A DNA stretch of 64,000 nucleotides from NCBI GenBank assembly GCA_002482525.1, contig DLGC01000017.1:124492-188491 (forward strand), written 5' to 3'. Below the pieces are notes generated by a model that was not told the DNA's origin, did no database searches, and saw nothing but the letters and a program-made list of their open reading frames with translations. This DNA is from Propionibacteriaceae bacterium UBA7704 (GTDB taxonomy: Bacteria > Actinomycetota > Actinomycetes > Propionibacteriales > Propionibacteriaceae). Both the position numbers and the translations under genes were made by a program. Below are positions 45,012-54,673 of the stretch, one piece after another. Numbering within the stretch: position 1 is the first letter of the stretch; each line of letters opens with the position of its first letter.

Positions 45012-45344
45012 TCAGTCTTCGCTGCGAATCTCGTCCAGACGCTCAGCGAGCAGATCCTCGAGTTCCTCGATTGATCGCCGTTCCCGCAACATGTCCCAAT
45101 GGGTACGCGGCGGCTTGGTCTCTTTCTGCTCCGGCTCGACGCCATCCGAGCGCCGTCCGGCAGCTCCACAACGCGGACACTCCCATTCGGTGGGCAGCTC
45201 CGCCTCTTCAGCGAAAACGACCTCGAAATGATGGCCGTTGGCGCAGTCGAAGCCGATTTCTTGGCGCGGAGCAAGCTCCACCGTGCTCGGGTCGGCGTGA
45301 CTCTTCGCGCCCAGCCCCGATCCTCGCAATGCTCTATCAGCCAT
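45012..45344 (-). CDS. rbpA: RNA polymerase-binding protein RbpA
   Basis: Actinobacterial transcription factor that binds RNA polymerase and group 1/2 sigma factors and stabilises the open complex. The 110-aa protein begins MADRALRGSGLGAKSH and has the Zn-ribbon-like core with Cys pairs (FDCANGHHFEV; WECPRCGAAG) and the sigma-interacting end PPRTHWDMLRERRSIEELED. The ATG at 45344 is chosen because GGAGG lies 6 nt upstream; a frame 5 codons longer is possible. Confidence 0.95.
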   Translation of the reverse strand: MADRALRGSGLGAKSHADPSTVELAPRQEIGFDCANGHHFEVVFAEEAELPTEWECPRCGAAGRRSDGVEPEQKETKPPRTHWDMLRERRSIEELEDLLAERLDEIRSED

Positions 45345-45381
45345 ATCGTCCTCCGACACTCAACATAGCGGCTGGGCCAAA

Positions 45382-46719
45382 TCAGATCACTTTGGGTAAC
45401 GCGTTACCTGCGTCCAAGATTCCCTTGCGCATGTTCACCCGGCTGAGCAGGAGGCCGCCGATGACGAAGAAAATCACCAACGCGACCAGGGCCAGCCGGT
45501 AGGACTGACTGAACTGGAAGACCAGGGCGAAGGTCAGGGTGCCCAACCAACTCGTGCCACGCTCCATCGCCTGGTAGAAGCTGAAGTACTCCGATTCCTT
45601 CCCCAACGGGATGAGCTGGGAATACATCGACCGGGACAACGCCTGGGTGCCACCCATGACCAGCCCGATCGCCGCGCCCAGTCCGATGAGGGCGCCGAAG
45701 ATGCCGGACGGCAGCAGGAAGCCGACCGCGACCACCCCCAGCCAGATCACGATTCCGCCGAGCACCGTCTTCTTGGCGCCGAGTTTTGCGGCGACCCTCC
45801 CGAACAGCAGCGCCCCGGCGATCGCGACGAATTGGGTGACCAGGAAGGTGAGCATCACCTTGTCGGAGCTGAATCCCAATTCGAACTGGGCGTACAGGCT
45901 GGAGGAGACGATGACGGTCTGGATGCCGTCGTTGTAGAACAAGAAGGCCGCCAGGAACAGCAACGTCTGCGGGTAGTGCTTCATCTCGGCAAAGGTGTGG
46001 GCCAGTTGTGCGAAGGGGTTTTCGGCGGACACCTCGGCGGGCACTTCCTTGGGCAGCTTGCGCAGGCCCAGCACGGGAATGATCGTGAAGGCCCCCCACC
46101 ACAGGCCTGCCGACAGCAGGCTGAGGCGAATCGCCATTTCGTAGGTGATGCCGAGTTGGGCGTAGAAGCTCATTAACAGGAAGTTGGCCACCAGCAGGGT
46201 GCCGCCGCCGACGTACCCGAAGGCCCAGCCGCGGCTGGAAACCCGGTCCCGTTCGTCAGGTCCGGCGATGCGCACCAGGATCGAGTCGTAGACCACCACC
46301 GAGGCGCCGAAGCTGAAGGCGCCGATGATCATCAGCCAGGCACCCAACTGCCAGTTGTCGCCGGCGAGGAAGAACATCAGGCTCCCGGCGATCGCACCGA
46401 TCCAGGCCGAGCCGGCCAGCCACCGGTGCGGATGGGGGGATCGGTCCACCAATGCACCCACGAACAGCAGCAGCACGGCCGAGATGATCGTGCTGAGGGT
46501 CGCCAAGAAGGGGTGCAGCGCCCCGGGCAGTACCGGGAAGATCCCCAGCAGCATCACCGGGGTTTGGCAGACGGCGCCCGCTGCAAGGTCGGGGCAGGCG
46601 GCGTTGTTGGCGAGGCTGGTCAGGTAGGGCCCGATGATGACCGTGGCCGTAGTGGTGATGTAGGCCGAGTTGGCCCAGTCGTACCAATACCAGGACCGTT
46701 GCATCTTCGTACTGCGCAT
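45382..46719 (-). CDS. MFS transporter, UMF1 family (Atg22-like)
   Basis: The 445-aa protein has about 11-12 transmembrane helices and the UMF1 opening SWYWYDWANSAYITTTATVIIG. The family includes vacuolar amino acid exporters in fungi and uncharacterised bacterial proteins. The ATG at 46719 follows GGAGGGG. Two nt separate it from the GDPD gene upstream, so the two are one operon. Confidence 0.88.
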   Translation of the reverse strand: MRSTKMQRSWYWYDWANSAYITTTATVIIGPYLTSLANNAACPDLAAGAVCQTPVMLLGIFPVLPGALHPFLATLSTIISAVLLLFVGALVDRSPHPHRWLAGSAWIGAIAGSLMFFLAGDNWQLGAWLMIIGAFSFGASVVVYDSILVRIAGPDERDRVSSRGWAFGYVGGGTLLVANFLLMSFYAQLGITYEMAIRLSLLSAGLWWGAFTIIPVLGLRKLPKEVPAEVSAENPFAQLAHTFAEMKHYPQTLLFLAAFLFYNDGIQTVIVSSSLYAQFELGFSSDKVMLTFLVTQFVAIAGALLFGRVAAKLGAKKTVLGGIVIWLGVVAVGFLLPSGIFGALIGLGAAIGLVMGGTQALSRSMYSQLIPLGKESEYFSFYQAMERGTSWLGTLTFALVFQFSQSYRLALVALVIFFVIGGLLLSRVNMRKGILDAGNALPKVI

Positions 46720-46721
46720 GC

Positions 46722-47495
46722 TTACCCCTCCCACAGGTCGCGCTCGATCAGAACCTTCTTCAGGACGCCGATCTCGTTGCTGACGATTCCATCCACGCCC
46801 AGGTCGAGCAGGCGTTCCATCTCGGCGCGATCATCAACGGTCCACACGTGGACGGCGCGTCCAGCGGCGTGGGCGGCGGCGATGACGTCCTTGCGCACCA
46901 AGGTGACCTTGTCGGCGAAGACTCGGGCCGGTACCTGCAGCACGGCGCCACTGCCCAAGGGACGTCGTCGCAGGCCGAATCCGAAGCCGTACCAGGCCAC
47001 TTCGACGGGCGAGGTGGCCGTGAGGACGTTGGGCGCCAAAGCTCGGAACTGGCGCAGCCGTCGGGTGGAGAAGGAGGCCACGCACACCCGGTTCTCGGCC
47101 TTGAGCTTCGCCAACAGCGGCGGTAGCAGCAACACCGAGGCGTCGTCCTTCAGATCAATGTTGAAAAAGGTCGTGGTGAACTCGGTGAGCAGCTCTTCCA
47201 TCGAGGCGATGGGATCGCTGCCACCGACTCGAACGTGGGCCAGTTCGGCCAGGGTCTTGCTGTTCACCGGACCGGACGCATCGGTGACCCGACCCAGCGC
47301 GGAGTCATGGAAGGCGACCAGGTGCCCGTCGGCGGTGGCGTGCACATCGGTCTCTAGATAGCGGTAGCCCTCGGCGATAGCTTGGGCAAAGGCGTACCAG
47401 GTGTTTTCCCGAGGCCTGTCCTCGGCGGTCAGCCAGCCACCTCGATGGGCGAGGGCCTGAAATCTGCCGGCCAGATACGGATGCTGGGACTGCAC
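46722..47495 (-). CDS. Glycerophosphodiester phosphodiesterase
   Basis: Hydrolyses glycerophosphodiesters to sn-glycerol 3-phosphate and an alcohol. The 257-aa TIM barrel has ALAHRGG, RENTWYAFAQAI, YLETDVHATADGHLVAFHD and the VHVWTVDD / VDGIVSNEI ending, all expected of the family; there is no signal peptide. It starts with GTG, and TAGAGT (47502-47507, minus strand) lies 6 nt upstream, so it is likely leaderless. Confidence 0.92.
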   Translation of the reverse strand: MQSQHPYLAGRFQALAHRGGWLTAEDRPRENTWYAFAQAIAEGYRYLETDVHATADGHLVAFHDSALGRVTDASGPVNSKTLAELAHVRVGGSDPIASMEELLTEFTTTFFNIDLKDDASVLLLPPLLAKLKAENRVCVASFSTRRLRQFRALAPNVLTATSPVEVAWYGFGFGLRRRPLGSGAVLQVPARVFADKVTLVRKDVIAAAHAAGRAVHVWTVDDRAEMERLLDLGVDGIVSNEIGVLKKVLIERDLWEG

Positions 47496-47651
47496 AGCCG
47501 AACTCTAGGGCGTCCACCGCCCCCGACGGGAGCTTCCCAGCTATCCGTCCGGAAAACTCTGCGCCAACAGGTATCGCTGCCAGCGACCCTAGGCTAGGGC
47601 CGGTTTCCGATAGCGTTCGGGGTCCCAGACTTATCAGTGAGGTTTACTTCG

Positions 47652-48506
47652 GTGTCCACCATCTTGTCGATTCAGTCCAGCGTCGCCTACGGTCACGTCG
47701 GAAACAGCGCCGCCACTTTTCCGCTCATGCGCCTGGGCGTAGAGGTGTGGCCGGTGATCACCGTGCATTTCTCCAATCACACCGGCTATGGGTCCTGGCG
47801 CGGCCCGCTGCTCGAAGCGTCCGACATCGCCGAGGTTGTTCAAGGGATCGATGAGCGTGGCGTGCTGGGCCGCGCGGACGCGGTGTTGTCCGGCTATCAG
47901 GGCGCCCAGGAAGTCGGTGCTGAGATTCTGAAGGCCGTTGAGCTGGTCAAGCTCCGCAATCCGAAGGCGATCTACTGCTGCGATCCGGTGATCGGTGATG
48001 TCGACCGGGGTGTCTATGTGCGTCCGGGGATTCCGGAGTTCATGCGGGATCGGGTGGTGCCGGCCGCGCAGGTGGTAACGCCGAATCACTTCGAGTTGGA
48101 TCTGCTCACCGGTCTCACCACGACGACCCTCCCCGAGGTGCTGCAGGCCGCCCACCAGCTGCGCAGCACCGGACCTGAGGTGGTGCTGGTCACCTCCACG
48201 GTGCTGGCCGACGCGCCGCCCGATCAGATCACGATGCTGGCGGTCACTGCCAACGGCGCCTGCCAGGTGTCCACCCCAAAACTGGACCGTTCCTTCACAG
48301 GCTCCGGCGACCTCACAGCCGCATTGTTCTTGGCGAATCTGCTGCAGGGTCTCGACCCCGGCGAGGCCATGGGACGCACTGCGGATGCGGTGTACTCGCT
48401 TCTGAAAGCCACCACTGACGCCGGTTCGGCGGAGCTACTGCTCGCTGCGGCTCAGACGCAACTGGTCGAGCCCAGCCATCATTTCGAGGTCACCCGGCTG
48501 TCGTGA
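47652..48506 (+). CDS. pdxY: Pyridoxal kinase PdxY
   Basis: Phosphorylates pyridoxal to the coenzyme PLP in salvage. The 284-aa ribokinase-fold protein has STILSIQSSVAYGHVGNSA, GLTTTTL, VVTPNHFELDLLTG and FTGSGDLTAALFL, where the GSGD carries the catalytic Asp. The GTG at 47652 matches the usual family start; a GTG at 47637 in the same frame is an alternative. It converges on the HTH-MurA gene with a 12-nt gap. Confidence 0.92.
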   Translation: MSTILSIQSSVAYGHVGNSAATFPLMRLGVEVWPVITVHFSNHTGYGSWRGPLLEASDIAEVVQGIDERGVLGRADAVLSGYQGAQEVGAEILKAVELVKLRNPKAIYCCDPVIGDVDRGVYVRPGIPEFMRDRVVPAAQVVTPNHFELDLLTGLTTTTLPEVLQAAHQLRSTGPEVVLVTSTVLADAPPDQITMLAVTANGACQVSTPKLDRSFTGSGDLTAALFLANLLQGLDPGEAMGRTADAVYSLLKATTDAGSAELLLAAAQTQLVEPSHHFEVTRLS

Positions 48507-48518
48507 TGCCGTCGGGCC

Positions 48519-50045
48519 TCAGTCGCGGAAGACGTCCACTCGAGCGCCCAGAGCATTCAGCCGGTTGGGCAGATCTTCATAGCCGCGATTGATCACGTAG
48601 ACGTCGCGCAGCACGCTGGTGCCCTTGGCCGCCAGTGCTGCCAGCAACAGACATACCGCCGGACGCAGCGCCGGGGGGCAGACCAGTTCCTGGCCGCGCC
48701 AGCGAGTCGGTCCGGTGACCACGATGCGGTGCGGATCGAGCAATTGAACATCGGCGCCGAGCTTGTTCAGGTCGACCAAGTGAATGGCCCGGTTTTCGTA
48801 GACCCAGTCGTGAATCATGGTTCGGCCCTCGGCGACGGCTGCGATCACGGCGAAGAACGGCAGATTGTCGATGTTCAGACCGGGGAACGGCATCGGATGG
48901 ATCTTGTCGGTGGCCGCCCGCAACTGCGAGGGGTACACCGTGACGTCCACCAGCCGGGTTTGTCCGTTCTCCGCGCGATACTCCGGAGTGAGTTCGTAGC
49001 GCAATCCCATCTCGGCCAGGATCGCCAGCTCCACATCGAGGAACTCGATCGGCACCCGTTCGATGGTCAACTCCGAGCCGGTCACGATGGCGGCGGTCAG
49101 CAGACTCATCGCTTCGATCGGATCCTCCGACGGCGAGAAGGTGATGTCGGCCTCGATCCGGGACCGGCCATGCACCACCAAGGTGGTGGTACCGATGCCT
49201 TCGACGCTCACCCCGATGTCGTTGAGGAAGAAGCACAGATCTTGAACCATGTAGTTGCTGGAGGCGTTGCGAATCTCCGTGCGTCCCTCGTAGAGGGCTG
49301 CGGCCATCAGTACATTTTCGGTGACGGTGTCGCCGCGCTCAGTGAGGGTGACGCGGACTTCATCGGTGTCGACCGAGGCGACCTCGGCCCGATAGCTGCC
49401 TTTGGTGGTCTGCACGCTCAGCCCGAAATGGCGCAGTGCTTGTAGATGCGGGGTGACGGTGCGGGCGCCGAGATTGCAGCCGCCGGCATAGGGCAGTTCG
49501 AAGTGCTGTTCAGAGTGCAGCAGTGGGCCCAGAAACATGATGATCGAGCGGGTGCGCCGGGCGGCTTCGGCGTCAATGGTGTCCAGCTGAAGGTGGTCGG
49601 GACGAATCAGCTCCAGTTCGCTCTTGTCCGCTGACCAGGTGGCCTTCATCCCGATGCTGGTGAGCACCTCCAGAATGCGATTCACCTCTTCGATCTGGGC
49701 CACGCCGCGCAGCACGGTGCGTCCGCGGTTCAGCAGTGAGGCGCACAGCAGCGCCACGGCGGCATTTTTCGACGAACGCACCGCGATGGAGCCATGCAGC
49801 GTCACGGGGCCATGCACTCGGAAGTTCAGCGGGCCGTTGCTGCCTGCTGACAGCAGCGGACTCTCCAAAGCCGTGGCGATCCTGTTGATCATCTCAAGGC
49901 TGAGATTCTGGCCGCCGGATTCGATGCGGCCGATAGCGCCTTGAGAGGTGCCCAACAGGCCTGCGAGCTCTTGTTGGGTCAGTCCTCTTTGTTTGCGTGC
50001 ATCCCGAATCAGGGTGCCCACACTGCTGGGAAGAAGTTCGGTCAC
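48519..50045 (-). CDS. Fusion of XRE-type HTH regulator and MurA-like enolpyruvyl transferase
   Basis: The 508-aa protein begins with a helix-turn-helix domain (about residues 8-65: LIRDARKQRGLTQQELAGLL, SQGAIGRIESG), followed by a full EPT domain resembling UDP-GlcNAc 1-carboxyvinyltransferase (SSKNAAVALLCASLL, PYAGGCNLGARTVTPHLQAL with the active-site Cys, VYENRAIHLVDLNKLGADV). Some MurA positions are altered, for example PGLNIDN where FPTD is usual, so catalysis is uncertain. It may be a second MurA that regulates itself in response to cell-wall precursors. The GTG at 50045 is just downstream of a palindrome and -10-like TACCGT. Confidence 0.82.
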   Translation of the reverse strand: MTELLPSSVGTLIRDARKQRGLTQQELAGLLGTSQGAIGRIESGGQNLSLEMINRIATALESPLLSAGSNGPLNFRVHGPVTLHGSIAVRSSKNAAVALLCASLLNRGRTVLRGVAQIEEVNRILEVLTSIGMKATWSADKSELELIRPDHLQLDTIDAEAARRTRSIIMFLGPLLHSEQHFELPYAGGCNLGARTVTPHLQALRHFGLSVQTTKGSYRAEVASVDTDEVRVTLTERGDTVTENVLMAAALYEGRTEIRNASSNYMVQDLCFFLNDIGVSVEGIGTTTLVVHGRSRIEADITFSPSEDPIEAMSLLTAAIVTGSELTIERVPIEFLDVELAILAEMGLRYELTPEYRAENGQTRLVDVTVYPSQLRAATDKIHPMPFPGLNIDNLPFFAVIAAVAEGRTMIHDWVYENRAIHLVDLNKLGADVQLLDPHRIVVTGPTRWRGQELVCPPALRPAVCLLLAALAAKGTSVLRDVYVINRGYEDLPNRLNALGARVDVFRD

Positions 50046-50055
50046 GGTTCGACGG

Positions 50056-50073
50056 TATCTCACATGAGAGATA
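50056..50073. promoter_or_regulatory. Palindromic operator candidate upstream of HTH-MurA
   Basis: TATCTCACATGAGAGATA is an 18-bp inverted repeat with one mismatched pair. It overlaps TACCGT on the minus strand (50052-50057), the likely -10 element, so binding would block transcription of the HTH-MurA gene. The gene's own XRE domain is the natural candidate to bind it. Confidence 0.6.
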
Positions 50074-50160
50074 AATGCACCCTTTGGAGTCGCCGTAGCG
50101 AAGACCTGCCCGCGGGGGAGCGGACGATTCTCGACGCGCCGGTCGCGTAGAGTGACCCTC

Positions 50161-51561
50161 ATGACCGAAGAATTCGACGTGGTAGTGCTCGGTGCCGGCC
50201 CGGGCGGATATGTGGCGGCGATTCGTGCCGCGCAGCTCGGCAAGAAGGTCGCCATCATCGAGAAGCAGTGGTGGGGCGGGGTTTGCCTCAATGTGGGATG
50301 CATCCCGACCAAGGCCCTGTTGCGAAATGCCGAGCTGGCTCACGTCGTCACCAAGGAAGCCGACACCTTCGGCATCGAGGGTGAGGTCACGTTCAACTAC
50401 GGTGCGGCCTTCCGGCGCAGCCGCCAGGTGTCCGACCGCATGGTCAAGGGCGTCCACTTCCTGATGCGCAAGAACAAGATCACCGAGCTCAACGGCCGGG
50501 GAGCCTTCACCGGGCCCAAGTCCATCACCGTCACCGGTGAGGACGGCAGCCAGACCGAGGTGAGCTTCACCGACTGCATCATCGCGGTCGGGGCCACCAC
50601 CAAGATGTTGCCGAACACGCAGGTGAGCGAGCGCGTCTACACCTATGAGCAGCAGATACTGGCCGACGATCTGCCGAAGTCGATCATCATCTGCGGCGCC
50701 GGGGCTATCGGCACCGAGTTCGCCTATGTGCTCGCCAACTACGGCGTCCAGGTGACCATGGTGGAGTTCCTCGACCGCATCGTGCCCAATGAAGACGCCG
50801 AGATCTCCGCCGAGCTGACGAAGGCCTACAAGAAGCTCGGCATCACCATGTTGACCTCGACCAAGGTCGACTCGATCGAGGAACTCAACGGTGGGGTGCG
50901 CGTCCAGGTCAGCCCGGCCGGTGGGGGAGAGGGCCAGGTTCTGGAGGCCGAGCGCGTCTTGCAGTCACTGGGTTTTGCGCCACGGATTCAGGGCTACGGC
51001 CTGGAGAACACCGGCGTGCAGCTCACCGATCGCGGCGCGATCGCTGTCGACGACCACCTTCGCACCAACGTTCCTGGCATCTACGCCATCGGCGACGTGA
51101 CGGCGAAATTGATGCTGGCCCACAATGCCGAGGCTCAGGGTGTTGTGGCCGCTGAAACCATCGCCGGGGTGGACACCATGCCGATCAACTACGTCATGGT
51201 GCCGCGGGCCACCTATTGCCAGCCGCAGATCGGTTCTTTCGGCTACACCGAAGCGCAGGCCAGGGACCTGGGTTACGACGTCAAGGTCGCCAAGTTCCCC
51301 TTCAGCGCCAACGGCAAGGCCCACGGCCTCGGCGATGCCACCGGCTTCGTGAAGATCGTGGCCGATGCCCGCTACAACGAACTGCTGGGGGCACACCTCA
51401 TCGGACCGGATGTCTCGGAGCTGTTGCCCGAGCTGACCTTGGCCCAGTTGTGGGATCTCACTGCCGATGAGGTGGCGCGCAACATTCACGCCCACCCCAG
51501 CCTGTCGGAGGCCCTCAAGGAGGCTGTGGAAGGCATCGCCGGCCACATGATCAACCTCTAG
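50161..51561 (+). CDS. lpd: Dihydrolipoyl dehydrogenase
   Basis: E3 subunit of 2-oxo acid dehydrogenase complexes, oxidising dihydrolipoamide with NAD. The 466-aa flavoprotein has the FAD motif VVLGAGPGGYVAAIRAA (8-24), redox cysteines Cys42 and Cys47 in GGVCLNVGCIPTK, the NAD motif IICGAGAIGTEFAY and the C-terminal HAHPSLSEALKEA with the catalytic His. TAGAGT (50148-50153) ends 7 nt before the ATG at 50161, indicating a leaderless start. No E1 or E2 gene is adjacent. Confidence 0.95.
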   Translation: MTEEFDVVVLGAGPGGYVAAIRAAQLGKKVAIIEKQWWGGVCLNVGCIPTKALLRNAELAHVVTKEADTFGIEGEVTFNYGAAFRRSRQVSDRMVKGVHFLMRKNKITELNGRGAFTGPKSITVTGEDGSQTEVSFTDCIIAVGATTKMLPNTQVSERVYTYEQQILADDLPKSIIICGAGAIGTEFAYVLANYGVQVTMVEFLDRIVPNEDAEISAELTKAYKKLGITMLTSTKVDSIEELNGGVRVQVSPAGGGEGQVLEAERVLQSLGFAPRIQGYGLENTGVQLTDRGAIAVDDHLRTNVPGIYAIGDVTAKLMLAHNAEAQGVVAAETIAGVDTMPINYVMVPRATYCQPQIGSFGYTEAQARDLGYDVKVAKFPFSANGKAHGLGDATGFVKIVADARYNELLGAHLIGPDVSELLPELTLAQLWDLTADEVARNIHAHPSLSEALKEAVEGIAGHMINL

Positions 51562-51574
51562 CCACTCCGTTGCC

Positions 51575-53485
51575 GTGGTCTCGCAGCGGCGCAGTGCCGA
51601 TCACACCGAGATCGGGATACTTGCGCTGACGAGGCGATTCGGCACCGAGTTGGGCGCCTTGGCGCTGGCCGGGGGGCGGGCTTGGATTCACCTGCTGCCA
51701 CAGCTGTTGGCGCTGACGCTGCTGGGATGGTCCGCCTACTACGGCTCGGTGTTGCTCAGCGCCCGACTCGCCGTCTGGTCGGCGTGGCTGGTCATCGTAG
51801 GCCTGGCCCTCGGCGTCACGGCGCGGCTGGCCACACTGGTGGTGTCGCTGCGCGTTGTTGCTGAACACCTCGGAGTGTCGACCTTGCTGCGAAGCCTCGC
51901 CAGCGATGAGCGCATCGACGATGATCGCGACCAGAGTCTGTCGCGCCTGCTCACCATCACCATGCTGCCGTTCCTGGCGGTGTACGCCTCCTTCGGTTAC
52001 GTCAACTCCTTCGTTCACGACCTCGCGATGATGAGCGTCACCAGCATTGGTCTGGCAACGCTGTTGCAGGATCTGAACCCCACCACCTCCACGGTGGCCA
52101 TGGTCGCGGTGGGCGTGGTGATCGTTGGATTGTTCCTGGCCCGCCGAGGTTTGGACCGACTCCTCGATCGGCGCCGGACTGTCGTGCTCGGCATAGTGGC
52201 GGTCGTCATCGAAGCGAGTTTCTTGCTGATCGTCGCGCTGAGCGGGTTCCGGCTGGTGGAGGCATTCCAGCTGTGGTTGAACGATCGCGCCGTCCGCAGC
52301 TGGATCGACACCGCGATGCACACCCTCAGTCAGCTTCTTCACATCGATCTGCCGGTGTTCTTCACAACGGTGTGGGAGATCTTCGTCGAGTCGGTGTGGC
52401 CGGTGCTGTGGGAGGTCATCAGTCAACCGTTGGCTTGGTTGGCGCTGACCGCATTGGTGTTCGGCTCGCGGGTGCTGTCACTGCAGGACCTGTGGACGCA
52501 GACACCGGAACAACAGTCCACGCCGAGCCGATTGGCCCAGATCCGCGGCCAACTCGCTCAGGCCAGCGGACTGCGCCGCGCCGTGCTGCGCGTCCAGGAT
52601 GCCTTCTTCAGTGACGTCGACGACAAATACCTACCCACCTGGTGGGCGTTGAAGCTCGTGCTGCGTGCCGGCTGGCTTCCGCTGGCTGCCTTCGTGACTG
52701 CCTACAACCTGGTGCGTCTGTCCGGGGAGTGGGTCGAGGTCCAGGTGCTGCGGGCCATTGGTGGTGGCTCTTTCACCGAAGGGCTGCTGCTGGCCCCCGT
52801 GGTGGCGCTGATCCCCGACGTGGTGGTGCTCAGCGCACAACTGGCGCTGTTGGGGGCAGCCTTTGCCCGGGTGCTGCAGCAGCGCGAACGCTCCGACTCC
52901 CCGCGAACCGCAGCACCGGCGCCTGGGGATCGTCGTACCTCCGCAGCGGAGGTCGTCCTGGTCGCCGCGCTGCTGGCCGGGTTCACCGGTCTGTCATTGC
53001 TCGAGCCGAGTCAGTCCGCCCAGCAGCACACCGTCGCAGTGGGGACGCCATCGACACTGGACGGAAAGCTGGTGACGGTGCACAAGATCCGCTATGGCGA
53101 CTCATTGGCTTCGGCTTCGAATCCCGAGCTCGGACGATCGCGGCTGGCCTTCGTCGTCGTGACAGCCGCGGTGTACGCCCGCTCCGGGCCCGCCACCACG
53201 GTCACGATGCAGCTGCACAACGGGTCCCGCCGCTATCACAGCGGCAGCTGGGGCTCTTTTGGTCTCAACGCCGAGCTGGGCTTCCAGCAGAGCGGGGATC
53301 TGGTCTTCGAGGTGGACCCCGCTGATCTCAGCAGCCATCTGGAGGCCGTCATGACTACGTCGGCCTTCGTGACGGGCTTCCATGATGAAGTGCACATCGA
53401 GCTGGGGATTCCGGATTCCGCCCCAGCTCAGGTGGCCGGGCAGCAGGTCTTCGTCGTCGCCGCGCCACCTAGGGAGGCGCCATGA
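51575..53485 (+). CDS. Large multi-pass membrane protein of unknown function
   Basis: The 636-aa protein has roughly nine to ten hydrophobic segments in its first 520 residues and an extracytoplasmic-looking C-terminal part (about 530-636). No catalytic motif is recognised. It follows lpd by 13 nt and overlaps the next small exported protein gene by 4 nt. The only possible start in the frame after the upstream stop is the GTG at 51575. The next gene and the convergent 53990 gene also encode single-helix proteins, suggesting a shared envelope role. Confidence 0.7.
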   Translation: MVSQRRSADHTEIGILALTRRFGTELGALALAGGRAWIHLLPQLLALTLLGWSAYYGSVLLSARLAVWSAWLVIVGLALGVTARLATLVVSLRVVAEHLGVSTLLRSLASDERIDDDRDQSLSRLLTITMLPFLAVYASFGYVNSFVHDLAMMSVTSIGLATLLQDLNPTTSTVAMVAVGVVIVGLFLARRGLDRLLDRRRTVVLGIVAVVIEASFLLIVALSGFRLVEAFQLWLNDRAVRSWIDTAMHTLSQLLHIDLPVFFTTVWEIFVESVWPVLWEVISQPLAWLALTALVFGSRVLSLQDLWTQTPEQQSTPSRLAQIRGQLAQASGLRRAVLRVQDAFFSDVDDKYLPTWWALKLVLRAGWLPLAAFVTAYNLVRLSGEWVEVQVLRAIGGGSFTEGLLLAPVVALIPDVVVLSAQLALLGAAFARVLQQRERSDSPRTAAPAPGDRRTSAAEVVLVAALLAGFTGLSLLEPSQSAQQHTVAVGTPSTLDGKLVTVHKIRYGDSLASASNPELGRSRLAFVVVTAAVYARSGPATTVTMQLHNGSRRYHSGSWGSFGLNAELGFQQSGDLVFEVDPADLSSHLEAVMTTSAFVTGFHDEVHIELGIPDSAPAQVAGQQVFVVAAPPREAP

Positions 53486-53982
53486 GACGCTGGCGTTTGG
53501 TGCTGAGTTCGCTGGTGGTCGCGGTCGTGGTGGCCGGTTCGTGGGTGTGGTGGGTTTCGGCCCACCCGTTGCGACCGACGACACGGGTCGATGGCGGTTC
53601 GCTGGTGCTTACCGACGGCAGCCGCTACACGCTCACGTCACTGACCCGCGCACGGTCGTTGATCGACCGATTCGGTGCCACGCTGACCCCGGTGGCGGGA
53701 GCAACCTTCGTGGTGGCGACGGTGGCCTACGACGCCACCTCGGTCGCGAATGCCGATACCTATAGCTGCCGACTGACCTTGTGGTCGGATCAGGCGCCGT
53801 GGAGTGCCGCCGATTACGCTGCGCCGCAACCGCAGCAGTCGGACTGCCGGGCCGGGTCGAGCGGAACGGTGGTCGCTGCTTTTGAAGTGCCGCAGCGCTA
53901 CCTGGCTGAGGTGAGCGGTGTGGGTTTCAACGACGCCACCGGCGCGATCCACGACGTGGTGCTCAACGCCACCGTGAACTGA
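53482..53982 (+). CDS. Membrane-anchored extracytoplasmic protein
   Basis: The 166-aa protein has an N-terminal hydrophobic anchor or uncleaved signal (residues 6-26, VLSSLVVAVVVAGSWVWWV) and a beta-rich exported domain with two cysteines (YSCRLTLW, SDCRAGS) that could form a disulphide. No family could be named. It is translationally coupled to the membrane protein gene by an ATGA overlap. Confidence 0.65.
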   Translation: MRRWRLVLSSLVVAVVVAGSWVWWVSAHPLRPTTRVDGGSLVLTDGSRYTLTSLTRARSLIDRFGATLTPVAGATFVVATVAYDATSVANADTYSCRLTLWSDQAPWSAADYAAPQPQQSDCRAGSSGTVVAAFEVPQRYLAEVSGVGFNDATGAIHDVVLNATVN

Positions 53983-53989
53983 ACGCCGC

Positions 53990-54592
53990 TCAGCCGCGTC
54001 GCTCAGCCAGTTCAGTCACCGGTACGGTCACCAGCCACGGCGGTACCGTGCTGTCGATATTCCAATGGCGTTGTCCACCGTCCAGTCCGAGCACCACATT
54101 GTCGGTGTATTCCATCTGTGCCACGGCCACCAGAATCTCCGGGCCGGGGACATAGGCATCGGCGAACTTCACCGGAACCGACATCGCCATGGTGGCGTTG
54201 CCGGGCGGGACGGAGGTTCGCAGCGGGTCGCCGTCCAGACTGAGCCCAGCACCATTCCACACCTCGACCTCGCCGCTGCCGGGATCCTTCAGTGCGAAAT
54301 GCCCATACTCGCCAGAGATCGGCGCCAGATCTTCGTTATGCGGATTGCGCACCGTGCCCAGCAGCACGATTTCCCAATATGGATCGGCATACGGGCTGGT
54401 CACATGTTGCGCGGTGGCCTGCGACAGGGTGAAAACCAGGTCTTGGGAATTGAGTTCTTCGCCCGGGGCAGCAACCACATTTCGGTCACTGCGCTGAGTG
54501 AAACCACCCAGGCCCACCACCAGCGCCACCACCAGGGCGATCACGGCCCAGGGCCACCATCGCAGAATCCGGGCGACGGGCGCTGCTTTCAT
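53990..54592 (-). CDS. Membrane-anchored extracytoplasmic protein
   Basis: The 200-aa protein has one N-terminal membrane helix (WPWAVIALVVALVVGLGGF) and a beta-rich exported domain (PYWEIVLLGTVRNP, DAYVPGPEILVAVAQMEY). The function is unknown. The start at 54592 is supported by TACATT (54599-54604, minus strand) 6 nt upstream, which gives a leaderless transcript. It converges on the preceding gene with a 7-nt gap. Confidence 0.65.
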   Translation of the reverse strand: MKAAPVARILRWWPWAVIALVVALVVGLGGFTQRSDRNVVAAPGEELNSQDLVFTLSQATAQHVTSPYADPYWEIVLLGTVRNPHNEDLAPISGEYGHFALKDPGSGEVEVWNGAGLSLDGDPLRTSVPPGNATMAMSVPVKFADAYVPGPEILVAVAQMEYTDNVVLGLDGGQRHWNIDSTVPPWLVTVPVTELAERRG

Positions 54593-54673
54593 GGGGCCAA
54601 TGTAGCTGTTCACGCAGCGGTAGCTCCAATGGGGGACAGCGCAATCGACACGGTTTCCCTTAGAGTCACATTC

